From contig VZQC01005070.1 of the NCBI GenBank assembly GCA_009823505.1, positions 1,112,160 through 1,176,159 of the forward strand: a stretch of 64,000 nt of DNA. Direction: 5' to 3'. The translations under genes were made by a program, and so were the position numbers. The stretch's first letter is position 1. The number at the start of each line of letters is the position of its first letter. The stretch is from Rhizomys pruinosus. Taxonomy: Eukaryota > Chordata > Mammalia > Rodentia > Spalacidae. Below are positions 46,141 to 56,183 of this stretch, piece after piece. The notes under the pieces are model-generated. The model saw only the letters and a list, made by a program, of their open reading frames with translations. It was not told where the DNA came from and did not search any database.

Positions 46141-46220
46141 TTAGTGTGTGTGTGCACACGTGTGTGTGCATGCACGTGTGCGAGCACACACGTGCGCATG
46201 CGCGTGCACACACACACTAA
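46141..46220. repeat. Alternating purine-pyrimidine palindrome
   Basis: The arms TTAGTGTGTGTGTGCAC (46141-46157) and GTGCACACACACACTAA (46204-46220) are exact reverse complements. The 46 bp between them are also almost purely alternating GT/CG/CA. This satisfies requirements for both Z-DNA and cruciform extrusion. Confidence 0.95.
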
Positions 46221-46352
46221 CACACATGTGCAGATCAGAGGACTATTTTTGAAATTCATTTTTCTTTTTCCACTGTGGGTTCTGGGGATCAAACTCAAGT
46301 CATCAGACTTGGGCAGCGAGTTCTTTTACCTGCTGAGCCATTTCCATGGCCA
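46221..46352 (-). mobile_element. B3-type SINE fragment
   Basis: CAGATCAGAGGACTATTTTT, CTGTGGGTTCTGGGGATCAA and ACCTGCTGAGCCATTTCCAT match the reverse complement of B3/B2 head and body. The adjacent palindrome occupies the place of its CA-rich 3' end. Confidence 0.85.
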
Positions 46353-46680
46353 ATTATATATCTATACATAAATATATACACATATATGTATCATTTTCTT
46401 TTCCTAGAATCAAAATTCCTATTGCATATGTAAGGTACTTTTATCTAGCAATATATTTCTGAAATCTCTATGTCACTAAGTATGCCTTTAATATGTTATT
46501 CCTCAAAATGTTTTAATTTGTACATGCCACATTTAACAAGTCCTCTTTGTTACACACACAAAATTCTCCATTCCCCTCTTATAAATATTCATAATAATAC
46601 TTATTTATCCAATAAATAGTCATCAAGAGCCTACTTAGCTGTCAGCAACCATGATACAATTAATATCCATTTAAACATAA

Positions 46681-46785
46681 TTTTATGCACTATTTCTTTG
46701 GATAAATTCCTAGAAATAAATCTGCAGGGTGTAAGGTCACAGAATTTTAAGCTACACTGTCACTCCATATTGAACTTCTCTAGAC
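46681..46785. mobile_element. Ancient L1M-type fragment
   Basis: TTTCTTTGGATAAATTCCTA GAAATAAATCTGCAGGGT resembles an old mammalian L1 3'-end segment (usual form GGATAAATTCCTAGAAGTGG AATTGCTGGGTC). It is a short, diverged match. Confidence 0.5.
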
Positions 46786-46840
46786 ATGGCTGCATCCCTC
46801 CCAGTTCCTGAGAATAGGGTCCCAGCCTTGATTATCTTAT

Positions 46841-46914
46841 CCCTAAGCCCTGAATGCAGGACAGGCCCAGAGCAGGCACTCAAAAATGTTTATTGAATCT
46901 TGAATAATGAATAG
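46841..46914 (+). mobile_element. L2/MIR 3'-end fragment
   Basis: CCAGAGCAGGCACTCAAAAA TGTTTATTGAATCTTGAATA is the typical 3' end of L2/MIR (GGCACTCAATAAATGTTTGT TGAATGAATG). Confidence 0.7.
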
Positions 46915-47720
46915 TCCTTAACTGAAGTACTTATTTACTAGAATTACAGATTTTTTTTTTCCTCTGCGCTCCTAGTAAAGTCAATTAAAAATCATAACTG
47001 GCATTTGTAACAGAAGGCAGGATGGGAAGAAATATGGAGAAAACATACCCTGCTTTTGTCAGGAAGTACCTGAGGGCCCTACTTACCCTTAGCCCCCCAT
47101 TAGCAGCAGTTTTGAAACTTGCTTATCTCCCCAAAGTCTCAGGAGAGATTTCCATGCAAGAAAATTGTTGGGAGAAAAAAATTCCATCTGTCAGTGGACC
47201 ACAAAATATGATTTGTTCTTGCTTACTTCTTGTCAGTTGCCTTGCGAGATCTCATACCCAAAAGAAGTACATCCCCAGGACCACTCACTATACGGGTAAC
47301 ATCCATTCTTCCATAGGTATACTGGAATATATCACAGGCATAGAGAGTTTGAAGAAAATATTTTATATGTAATTTCAGAGCAAATCATGGGTCTAAAGAG
47401 TCACACAGAGGCTTGCTGCTGTGGGAAAGCTTCTGTGTTCCTACTTGACACCCACCCAGTGCAGGGGACGCTGGCTGGGCACATAGGAGACTGCCTACCC
47501 TTTTTGATCTGATGATTGTATATGGCCCTTGGTTTCTTCTCACACACTTGGAATGACAAGATTTGCCTTATTAAATCATATCAGGCAAGAGGGAGGGGAT
47601 ATCTCCATGTATAAATTATATAGGTGTCTACAGGTGCTTTTGCGCTATTTCTAGGGCTGATAGTCAAGGATTCTAATGCTGGTGCTCAGCTGATGAGTGG
47701 AGAAATGATGGACAAAGTAC
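46915..47720. other. Unassigned sequence
   Basis: No gene or repeat was recognised. An open frame of 116 codons at 47022-47372 has no recognisable domain. Confidence 0.4.
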
Positions 47721-47733
47721 CTCCTGCTTTACT

Positions 47734-47980
47734 TTTTTTTTTTTAAACATGAGATACCCTTTTGTTAAATTTTTTATTTATTCTTGAATGTGTATGAATG
47801 TACTGTCTGCATGTAGGTTTGCGCACCTGCGCAATGCCACAGAGGTCAGAAGAGGGCGTTGGATTCCCCTGAAAACTGAAAAGATGGTTTTCAGCCGCCA
47901 TGTGGGTGCTGGGGAACGAACCCCGGTCCTCTGCAAGAGCAGTCGGCGCTCTTAACCACTAGGCCATCTCTCCAGCTCCG
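47734..47980 (-). mobile_element. B2 SINE with extra 3' sequence before its poly-A
   Basis: A reverse B2 whose usual tail (47767-47790 region) is followed towards the left by about 22 non-B2 bases (47745-47766, AAACATGAGATACCC...) and then a T tract (47733-47744). The whole unit is flanked by CTCCTGCTTTACT at 47721-47733 and 47981-47993. The extra bases lie inside the target-site duplication. Confidence 0.93.
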
Positions 47981-48164
47981 CTCCTGCTTTACTGTATCCA
48001 TGTCTAAAGCTTGAGATGCCTACAGAATAAGGCCAGGTGACCAGACCTTGGGTAAATTTACCCATGCAAGCAGTCTTCAAGGTATGTGGGCTATGACACT
48101 GAGCTCTATTTATATCACACACCCTTTATCCAGAGAAACTGACCTTGGGGCATCTCATCCACCC

Positions 48165-48380
48165 GATCTACCTTTCCTTTCTTCTTTCCCTCTCTCTCTC
48201 TTCTTCCCCTTCTCCTTTCCTTCTATTTTTATTGAACTACTCTTGAGCTAATTCTATCCACCCAAGGACAGATTTCCTTCTTTTTTTCTCCCCCTCACAT
48301 GCTTTCCTCTCTCCCTCCCTCCCTCCATCCTCCCCCCCCTCACTCCTTCTCTCTTGGTTCCTTCCCTTCTTCCTTTCATT
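48165..48380. repeat. Polypyrimidine tract
   Basis: Two long C/T-rich blocks (about 48165-48230 and 48270-48380) include (CTCC)n and C-run sequence, separated by a 40-bp ordinary stretch. No SINE body is present. Confidence 0.85.
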
Positions 48381-48559
48381 TTATTAGTGAGGTGGCGATT
48401 GTTTCTGATTGGCAGTTGGAGCAGCCCTTTCTTGCAGCTATGTAAGAACCCAGCTTTTGCGTTGGCATGTGGGTCACCTGCTTCTTCTAGGCATGCCCTT
48501 ATATTAGTTAATTTGTTAGCTTGCTTGAATCACAGTCGAGAACCCTTCAGCTTTGGTTT

Positions 48560-48860
48560 GCAGCAATAAATTCAACTGACAGCTGAAATTTGGAACGCTC
48601 ACTTAATATTGATTCTGAATGTAATAACAAGCGACATGACCTTTTGGATGGTGTAAAATATGGCCGCCACAACATCTGTGCCACATTTCTTGCTGTTTAG
48701 TAATATGCTGTAACAGCATGGAGCTGGCATTAAAGCTAAGCTTTATTATCAAGCAGATCACTCCGTCTCTCTGGCTTCATTTAAAAAAAAATGCTTTCGG
48801 CTTCTGCTGCTGATATCGTGTCTAATACATGTTGCTGTTTTTGAGACCTAATTTACCCTA
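48560..48860. promoter_or_regulatory. Candidate conserved non-coding element
   Basis: A 300-bp non-repetitive stretch has balanced composition and dense transcription-factor-like words: AACTGACAGCTGAA (MEIS-like plus E-box), GTAATAACAAGCGACATGAC, AAAATATGGCCGCCAC, GCTTTATTATCAAGCAGATC. It has no coding frame. Conservation is inferred from texture only. Confidence 0.35.
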
Positions 48861-49400
48861 CAGCAAGATAGAGAAAGATACTTGATGACTAAATAGGGAG
48901 ACAGGAAAGAATGGTAAAGGTAAGAAGGTCACTTGACACCCCATATTCCAGTGACCAGAAACTGAGACAATATTCCTCAACAGCAGTAGGAAAACCAGGA
49001 ATTCTCAGTTGCATCCTTACAAAGCATCTAGGAAGTTGATGCCATTCAGGAATTTCTACGAGATATTAAAATATCTTTCTCAGTCACCAGTTCCACCCCA
49101 CCCATAACACAAAAAGATGATTACCAGTGGTACTTGCCCTGATGCCCAAGCATCATTCTAATTTAGCACTGCCCTAGGAAATTCTAAACTAATTTTTCTG
49201 GGATGGATATAGGGATGTTTGCATCTGATTTCCTTTCACTGTTTTTCTTTGAAGTCTTGGTATCTTTAAAACATTCTCCAAGTGGCAGAACATCAATTTG
49301 TGCACTTTAAAAAATCCAATTTAAGCAGGTTAAAAATTGTCAAAATAGTCTAACCATATTTCTCCAACAGAATTTTGAACCATGGAGCATGGGTGCGAAT
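48861..49400. other. Unassigned unique sequence
   Basis: No gene or repeat was recognised. Confidence 0.4.
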
Positions 49401-49430
49401 GCACGTGTACACACACACACACACACACAC

Positions 49431-49468
<38 letters not shown>
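49401..49468. repeat. (CA)n(GA)n compound microsatellite
   Basis: GTACACAC...ACATACAGAGAG: about 13 CA units followed by about 18 GA units. Confidence 0.97.
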
Positions 49469-49469
<1 letters not shown>

Positions 49470-51945
49470 TAAACTTGAAAGTATTCCATCATTTCAATGC
49501 ATTCCATGGCTCAGATTGGCTCAGTTGGTGAGTAGTGAGAATTTAAATCTCTTTATCGAAAGAGGCATATCTTATCTTGACTCTGAAACAATATAACATC
49601 CTTTTTCGCTGCTCTGATATTTTGACTCTAGTTGGTTGAGCCATTTCTGGAGGGCAAAACTACACAGGTTTAAATCCTATTTCTCTGGAGGGAAGAATTA
49701 AGTCACTTTTAAGAGGCCTTCTCCTCGGTAAAATATACTCAGAAATAAAAAGAACTGTCAGTAGTTTCAAAGAGGTTAAACCTATAGAAAATGGAGAATG
49801 ATTTCATTTCTTCTCCTGACTCCAGGTTGCTGACTTTAACATGCAAACTCAGCTACTACAGATGCTTAAACTGGCGTGGTGGCAATCTACATGAAGCAAA
49901 CGAGTAATAGGGCACTCTCTGTAGTAGGAACTGCAGAAACGTGGGCCTGATACTTGGTAAGTGTTTTATTCAAAGAAAATGCCAGGTCTGGTAGGTAATT
50001 GAAAACGTCAGACTTCAAAGCCCTAATACAAAATGAGAGACACTGGCCTATACCCTTTCCCCAGGGAAACCTAGGAGAATGCCCGCTGGGATAAGTTCCA
50101 AAACGACTGGAGAGCCATCCTGCTTTGAAAAAGTTAATCAAGCCATAAGTGAGATGTCCTGACAGTGAGACACTGGTTAGGGAAAAAAGCTTACCCAACT
50201 GACATGCTTTTAGGGTGGTTTCCAAGACTGACTGGCTGTTATTATCTGTAATCTGCACCACTTTCCCCCCATTAGATCACAGCATTTATCAGGATATTTG
50301 CTGATATATTATTTGCTCAAGGGATATTCATCTTAGGAAAGTTCAGAGATACTGAAGGGCACTCCTGTATTCCAGAGAGCACGCATTTATTTATGAAGAC
50401 CAAGCTCATTATTCCTGCCGAATAACATGGATAAAATATGATTGGATTCCTTAATTGACAGAAGCCTATGCCAGATGGCTGAAATGCCACTTTCATTTCA
50501 GGAAGAAAGGAAGGCTTCACAGAAAGGAGGAAGTCTGCGGTTACAAGGTAAGATCATTCTTAATTATCAGTCCCAGGGAATGTATGGCCACCCTCATGTT
50601 TATATAATTAGAAAGCAAATTTCAACTAAGGCATTCAAATACATGAACCACCATTAATAGTAAAATCCAAATGGCACTGGGTTACAGGGTCCGGGAAGGG
50701 GAGTTAGACTCAGTTAACCAAAACAGTTCAGCATTAAGATGAGTTTTGGGCTCTTGATTCCGAACGAATCAATCCTCAAACTTGGCAAGCAATAATTAAT
50801 TCCAGCAGTGTATCACTCATCTGTGTAGTGGCTGCCCCTCAAATAGAGATCTTATAAAACTCTCCCTAGTGAAATCAGCGAAGCCATCAGACACAGCCAT
50901 ATGCTCAAAGCTCAGAGAAGATTGGTTATGAGACAGTTGCCTATGAATTGAGATGTTAACTGCCCAGCAAAATTGTTGTCGCATAGGTTGAAAGCCACAG
51001 GCTTGTTTCAGCTATTACCAAGAAAGCAAATGAATCAACCCAGACACAAAAGCCAACCAAACAAATCCATCCCACACGTCTTCAAATATTTAAATCTTCT
51101 CATTTCTTTTTTACTCTTTTTGTCCTGGTACTTGACTTGTTCTCTAAGATCCTGGAGTGGCTTTGTTGATAGAGTCCACTGAGGCTCACAGAAAGGAAAA
51201 ACTGATTGAGAGGAAAAAAAAAAAGTGCATGCATTGACAAGGTAAACAGGCGCGAATTGGATTACTCCAGCGTTCTCCGCTGAGGTAGGATTCAAAACTA
51301 ATCTGATTATATGAATATTATGAGCCACTAAGTATCTTTCTGCAGCAATTACCAAGCTTTCACACATAAAAGAGGGCATTTTCTTTAGTGTTGGGCTAAT
51401 CTCTCAAGTGTTCAGCTTCAAAGCAAAAGTTAAGAGAGAGAGGGACTCACTGAAGTGCGCTTACAATGTAGCAAGTCTCACTTTTTTCTTCTTTCTCCTC
51501 ACATCTACTTCTGTTTATATTGAACCTCAAAGGATTATTTTCATTCTTCCAATACACCAAAACTATTTCTGAATATTACACAATTTTGGGTCTCTTTCAA
51601 ACCAGTTTTGGGGCTCTATAACTTAGTCCTAGCTAAGAAAGAGTAATACTACCCTTTCTCCACCATGGTGCTGACGGGCAGGACCAACAGCACTTAAACT
51701 TTAATCTGTAAGCTTCCCTTGAGCTGAATGACCTAGGTAAGATTCAGTGTAAAGAGACCCATGGTCATGTGCAAGCTCATCTGTGTGGCTTGTTTAGTCT
51801 GCCAATAGCTTGATTGGATTCTTTTTGAGACAAAGCCAACCAAGGGCCGATCTACGTAATCAGACTCTGTCAAAGGACTGCCCTGCTGGTGGATGATGAT
51901 TTCATAAGTCAGAACGTCATGTGAATGTTAGAGATGCATGTTTTG
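49469..51945. other. Repeat-free 2.5 kb, candidate conserved elements at about 50740-50950 and 51230-51380
   Basis: No SINE, LINE or gene was recognised, which is unusual for its length here. The two named segments have balanced composition with homeobox-like words: AAGCAATAATTAATTCC in the first; GGATTA (51259-51264) and TAATCTGATTA (51299-51309) in the second. Regulatory function is inferred. Confidence 0.4.
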
Positions 51946-52096
51946 CATAGTAGTGAAAAATACATGATAGTTTTCAGTTCAGGATCTGGTTCAAATCCCA
52001 CATCTGCCGGTTCCCAGGTGAAGAATTAGGTTAGCTTACCACTTTCAGCTTACAAGCACTATAACGCTGAGATGATATAAATAGCGTCTAGAATTG
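51946..52096 (+). mobile_element. MIR fragment
   Basis: CAGTTCAGGATCTGGTTCAA ATCCCACATCTGCCGG and TTAGCTTACCACTTTCAGCT match the MIR 5' half (TGGGTTCGAATCCCGGCTCT GCC-type), then decay. Confidence 0.75.
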
Positions 52097-52239
52097 TACT
52101 AAAGTTGGTAGTAGACCAGTTATCACTTCTATAGCCTCATTTTGGACCCCATTCTCCTTGGCTCCTATCCCTTCCCAGAATCTCTCAGTTCTTTACTTGG
52201 CCTGGCTTCTACCTGCCTCAGAACTCCACCTTTCTTGTT

Positions 52240-52430
52240 TGAAATATTCACTGCTTATCATTAAGCCTTGATTGTTCAACCCAACTGACTCACAACACAA
52301 CTGCATCTTCTCAGTCCTAGAGTACAGCTCTATGAGGCAGGAGGGACTCTTGCCTGCTTTTGGTCCATTCTTTCACAGACAGGGACAGAGGGCTTGACAC
52401 CAATTCATAACTCAACAAGCATTAGTTTTT
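52240..52430 (+). mobile_element. L2 fragment (probable)
   Basis: CTATGAGGCAGGAGGGACTC TTGCCTGCTTTTGGTCCATT resembles the L2 3' region (CTCCATGAGGGCAGGGACTT TTGTCTGTTTTGTTCAC). It is a moderate match with a diverged end. Confidence 0.6.
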
Positions 52431-53184
52431 CATCATGATGCAATGGATTAAGTCTTTGAAATAGAGGTCTGGAAAATTAATTTCTGACCTCTGGGATCAG
52501 TGGGCAGCAGGAAGGCAGGAAGGGGCATGTTTTGATGGTTTTGAATTTCCCACAAAGATATGATTACAAGCAAATTGTAGTTTAATGAGCAATACTTTAT
52601 GTTTGCTAACAGAAATCCATCAAAATCCAATGTAGAGCTGTACTGAGCTATAATCATCCCCAGCTACTTTGGGGTTCACTAGCCATTGTTTTCAGAACCA
52701 TTCCTCAATGGGCCCCCTGACTGCATTCATAGGAAATAGCCCAGGTATTAGTATTCAAGTTTGATCACCTTCCTGCAAATCCAGTGGCTAAATACATATT
52801 TTAATTGAGCCCAGGAGTGTTGACTTGCAGACACAGTATAGAAAAAAAAAAATCACTAGAAAAGTGGCAAGTGGAAGCAGACTTTTACCTTTGAATGGAA
52901 TATGATGCTTACAAAACATCAATAACAATTTTCTATTGGGGAAAAGCCTGAGGCAAGAATAACCTGCTCAGGTTTTTAAGTGGTAACTCCACCAGAAATG
53001 AGTGCTTCTTTTTCTTTAGAAAACAAAACTACAATTGTAAGCTTGGCAAGTTAACTTAAACTGGACAAAAGATAATGTAGCTGGTTTTCTGTAATGCCAA
53101 GGTATGGTAATTACCATTCATCAAATTTTGCTGTGAATCTGAACTGTCCTCCACAGCCTCGGGTTTTGAAAACTGGTTCTAGCT
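52431..53184. other. Unassigned sequence
   Basis: No gene or repeat was recognised. Confidence 0.4.
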
Positions 53185-53463
53185 AGTAGCACCATTTTGA
53201 AGGCTATGGAACCTTTAGGGGGCGGAGCCTATGTGGAAGAACTAGGTCACATAGGGCTGGGCTTTGATGGTGACAACAGTGTTTGGTTCTAGTCTGCTTT
53301 CCTGGTCTTCTCGGATGTTGCTGTAACTAGATTAGCTCCCTCTGCCATGCCCCCCCCCACCATGACAGACTAAAAGTTCTGAAATCATAAGTCAAAATAA
53401 TGCTTCCTGCCTTTAATCATTTTTGTCAAGTAATCTGCTCAGAGTGATACAAAAGTAAATACT
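53185..53463 (+). mobile_element. Rodent LTR-like repeat, diverged member
   Basis: GGCTATGGAACCTTTAGGGG GCGGAGCC, CCACCATGACAGACTAAAAG, ATAAGTCAAAATAATGCTTC and a GTAAATACT end follow the same common repeat family as 13139-13474. The family name is uncertain. Confidence 0.65.
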
Positions 53464-53827
53464 AATCCACCATGAAAAGGCTCCAGTGTACCAGGTGATG
53501 CTAAGCATGGTCTCAGTGATTAAAATGGGCAACACAAATTCACTAAGAAATGGAATGTGAAGGCGAGGGAGCACATGCCCGTGAAATAACAGCAGAGTGC
53601 TATGGACCAAGGTGTCTCATCTCTCCTGAACAGGAGATATTGCCAAACCCTGAACACAGAGCACCCTGTGTACTGTCAAATACTCTTCACATTTTCAATG
53701 TTATGTGCATATGTGTAGTCGCATGTGATGAATTCTATATTTATTTTCTCTTTAATACCATGTCCTTACATATTTATTTTTTACAGATAATGCCTTTATT
53801 ATGGGAAGAGTCACAGCTCACTGGTGA

Positions 53828-54015
53828 TAATAACAGCTAATATTTATGGAGAAGTTAGTCTAAGAGCTTTGCATGGACTATCTCAACCTCATGAGATTGG
53901 CATGTCTATTATCTGTTTTATAGAAGAGGACACCAAAGCTCAGGGAGTCACACAGTACATTTTCCAAGGTCACACAGTCAGTGGCTTTGTTGGGATATAA
54001 ACAGCTCTGCATCCT
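53828..54015 (-). mobile_element. MIR fragment
   Basis: AATAACAGCTAATATTTATG, ATCTGTTTTATAGAAGAGGA CACCAAAGCTCAGGGAG and CCAAGGTCACACAGTCAGTG are an excellent match to the reverse complement of MIR. Confidence 0.85.
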
Positions 54016-54988
54016 AGACACTGTACGCTATTGCTATCATTTGCTGTTAAGGGCTCCTGATGGTTAGGCCCATTGTGAAGATATCACAAATAAATAAAAA
54101 AAGACTTCTGGGGGTTGTGGAAACTCCACAGGAGGCCCAAATGTGGCCCTTTCATAGATCGTTAAGTCTTAAATGGAGTGTTTGCTCATAACAAACATTT
54201 CAATAATCTACCATTATTGTGGTTTTTTTTTTCTAATTCCAAGGACATAAAATGTGGATGTCACAAAATGTGCTGGATTTTTACAAATAAACCTTCCCAA
54301 TCTTCAAGTGGTCTTCTGTGCTATGTAATTACCACATAAAGAACTATCTACTTATGTGGAAGCAAGCAAGAAAAAAAAAAAAAAGAAAAGAAAACAAATG
54401 GAAAACACAAACATGGGCATGTTTGTTGTTTCATATTGAGGGTTATTTAGCTTGGATAATAAATCATTACAATGAATGTCAACACTGCACAGGGGAAAGG
54501 GAGTAGTTAGTTGCATATGCTAATGGGAGCCGTGCATTACTAATGAGGAAGAGAGTGAACAAGGCTAGCCACATGCTAGTTATCACTGCACATCACAAGA
54601 CAAACCGTGTTCACACTGAGCATACGACTGCTGCATGACAGTGCAGGCAGATATTCACATGTCAACAGCAGCAGCACCCCTACCCCAGACTGCTGGAGAG
54701 TTTAAAAATAAAGATCTCTTTATCACACAACAAGAAGGCAGGCTTAAGCATAACAGCCAGTGAAAGGGACTTTGCTAGTCTTCAAATTCTACAAGAGTAG
54801 TCTATTGGCTACAAGTGCACTGGAGTTCAAACTACAGAGAACAGCAGTGTAATGCATAAATAAGTCCTGTATGTGGCTTGTCTTCTAAAACATGTCTCAG
54901 ATCCATAGATTCTCTGCCTTTCTATTGCTACCAGACCACCACTGTATGTTTTCTTGTTTTGTTTTTGTTTGTTGTGTTTGTGTTTTAT
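54016..54988. other. Unassigned sequence
   Basis: No gene was recognised. An A run lies at about 54370-54384. Confidence 0.4.
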
Positions 54989-55068
54989 TTCCTGTGGTGC
55001 TGGGAATTGAACCAGGGTCTCACACTTGGTAGGCAAGTGCTCTACCGCTAAACTACATCCACAGACTC
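54989..55068 (-). mobile_element. ID-like SINE
   Basis: GGTGCTGGGAATTGAACCAG GGTCTC and GGCAAGTGCTCTACCGCTAA ACTACATCC are the reverse complement of an ID/BC1-type core. A TTTG-rich stretch at 54952-54988 represents its A-rich tail. Confidence 0.85.
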
Positions 55069-55132
55069 TAATCACTGCCTTGATACTGGGCTAGACTCTA
55101 GAGCCACAGCCTCTTGGGATTTTTGCCTATTG

Positions 55133-55354
55133 TTTAAAAATTTTAAATTATTTTTGTTTTATACATACAAGTGTGTTGCCTGTATATATGTAAGTGCACC
55201 CATGTTGTGCAACATGAGATTGGAGAGGGAGTCAGATCCTCTGGAACTAGGTTTAGGAATGGTTGTTAGCTGCCCTGTGGGTGCTGGGAATCAAACCCAG
55301 GTCCTCTGCAAACGCAGCCAGTGCTCTTAACTGCTGAGCCATCTCCCCAGCCCC
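55133..55354 (-). mobile_element. B2 SINE, older copy
   Basis: A reverse B2 with a diverged body (AACATGAGATTGGAGAGGGA) and a clear head (GAGCCATCTCCCCAGCCCC). It has no 17-bp duplication. Confidence 0.93.
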
Positions 55355-55409
55355 TCCCTATTTTTTCTTTTGCCTCATTTCTACCTAGGAGTGCAAGGTG
55401 TGATTGAAG

Positions 55410-55830
55410 AGGTTTAAATTGTATTAAAATACAACAGCATAAAATTCACCATTCTAATCATTTTCAGGTATACAGTTCAATGGCTTTAAGCACCTTCGCA
55501 GTTTTGTGCACCCATGATCACCATGCATCTACAGAACGTTTCATCTTTTCAAATCTATCAAATTATAACTCTCCACTGTACCCTCCCTCTCGTCCTTGGT
55601 CCTCGCCATCTGATTTTCAGTGTCAGTGAATTTGCCTTCAGGAGGTGCTTTCTAGAAGTAGAGTCATACGTTTTCCTTTCACCCAGTACAATATCTTCAA
55701 AGCTCATCCATGTAGCATGTGTAAGTACTTTCTCCCTCTTAAAGACTGAATAATATTCCACTGTATGACTATGTTACATTTGTTTATTCAGATATCTATT
55801 AAGACTTTAGGCTACTCCCATCTTCCAATG
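55410..55830. mobile_element. Ancient L1M-type LINE fragment
   Basis: CATAAAATTCACCATTCTAA, TATACAGTTCAATGGCTTTA AGCACCTTCGCAGTTTTGTG, CTCATCCATGTAGCATGTGT and GACTGAATAATATTCCACTG TATG follow a well-known mammalian L1 3'-end repeat (AAATTCACC...GTACAATTCAGTGG...GCTGAATAATATTCCATTGT). It predates rodents. Confidence 0.8.
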
Positions 55831-56136
55831 GTAGTACCTAAAGCTGGTCTGAATCTGAGAGCACAAATATCTAGGTTGCTGCTTTCAATTATGATAGGTA
55901 TATACCCACGAGTGGATTTGGATCACCTGGCCATTCAAAATGTCACCTTGGTGGTACCTGATCCAGGGACCCCCATCACTACAACTCTCTGCTGTCCCTG
56001 GTCTTCTCCACACTGCACTAATATGTATACAGGCAATGCTAATTCTTTTGATCGTCCATTTATTTTACTGTCCTTCTCTGTATGGAAGAAGAATCCTGTT
56101 GCCATGGATACAATAGGGTTTGCAGTATCCTCAGAA

Positions 56137-56183
56137 TCAAGAACGGGGCCGGGCACACACTAGGTCCTTCACAAATATCAGTT
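56137..56183 (+). mobile_element. MIR 3'-end fragment
   Basis: GAACGGGGCCGGGCACACAC TAGGTCCTTCACAAATATCA matches the MIR/L2 3' end (GTGCCTGGCACATAGTAGGT GCTCAATAAATA). Confidence 0.65.
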
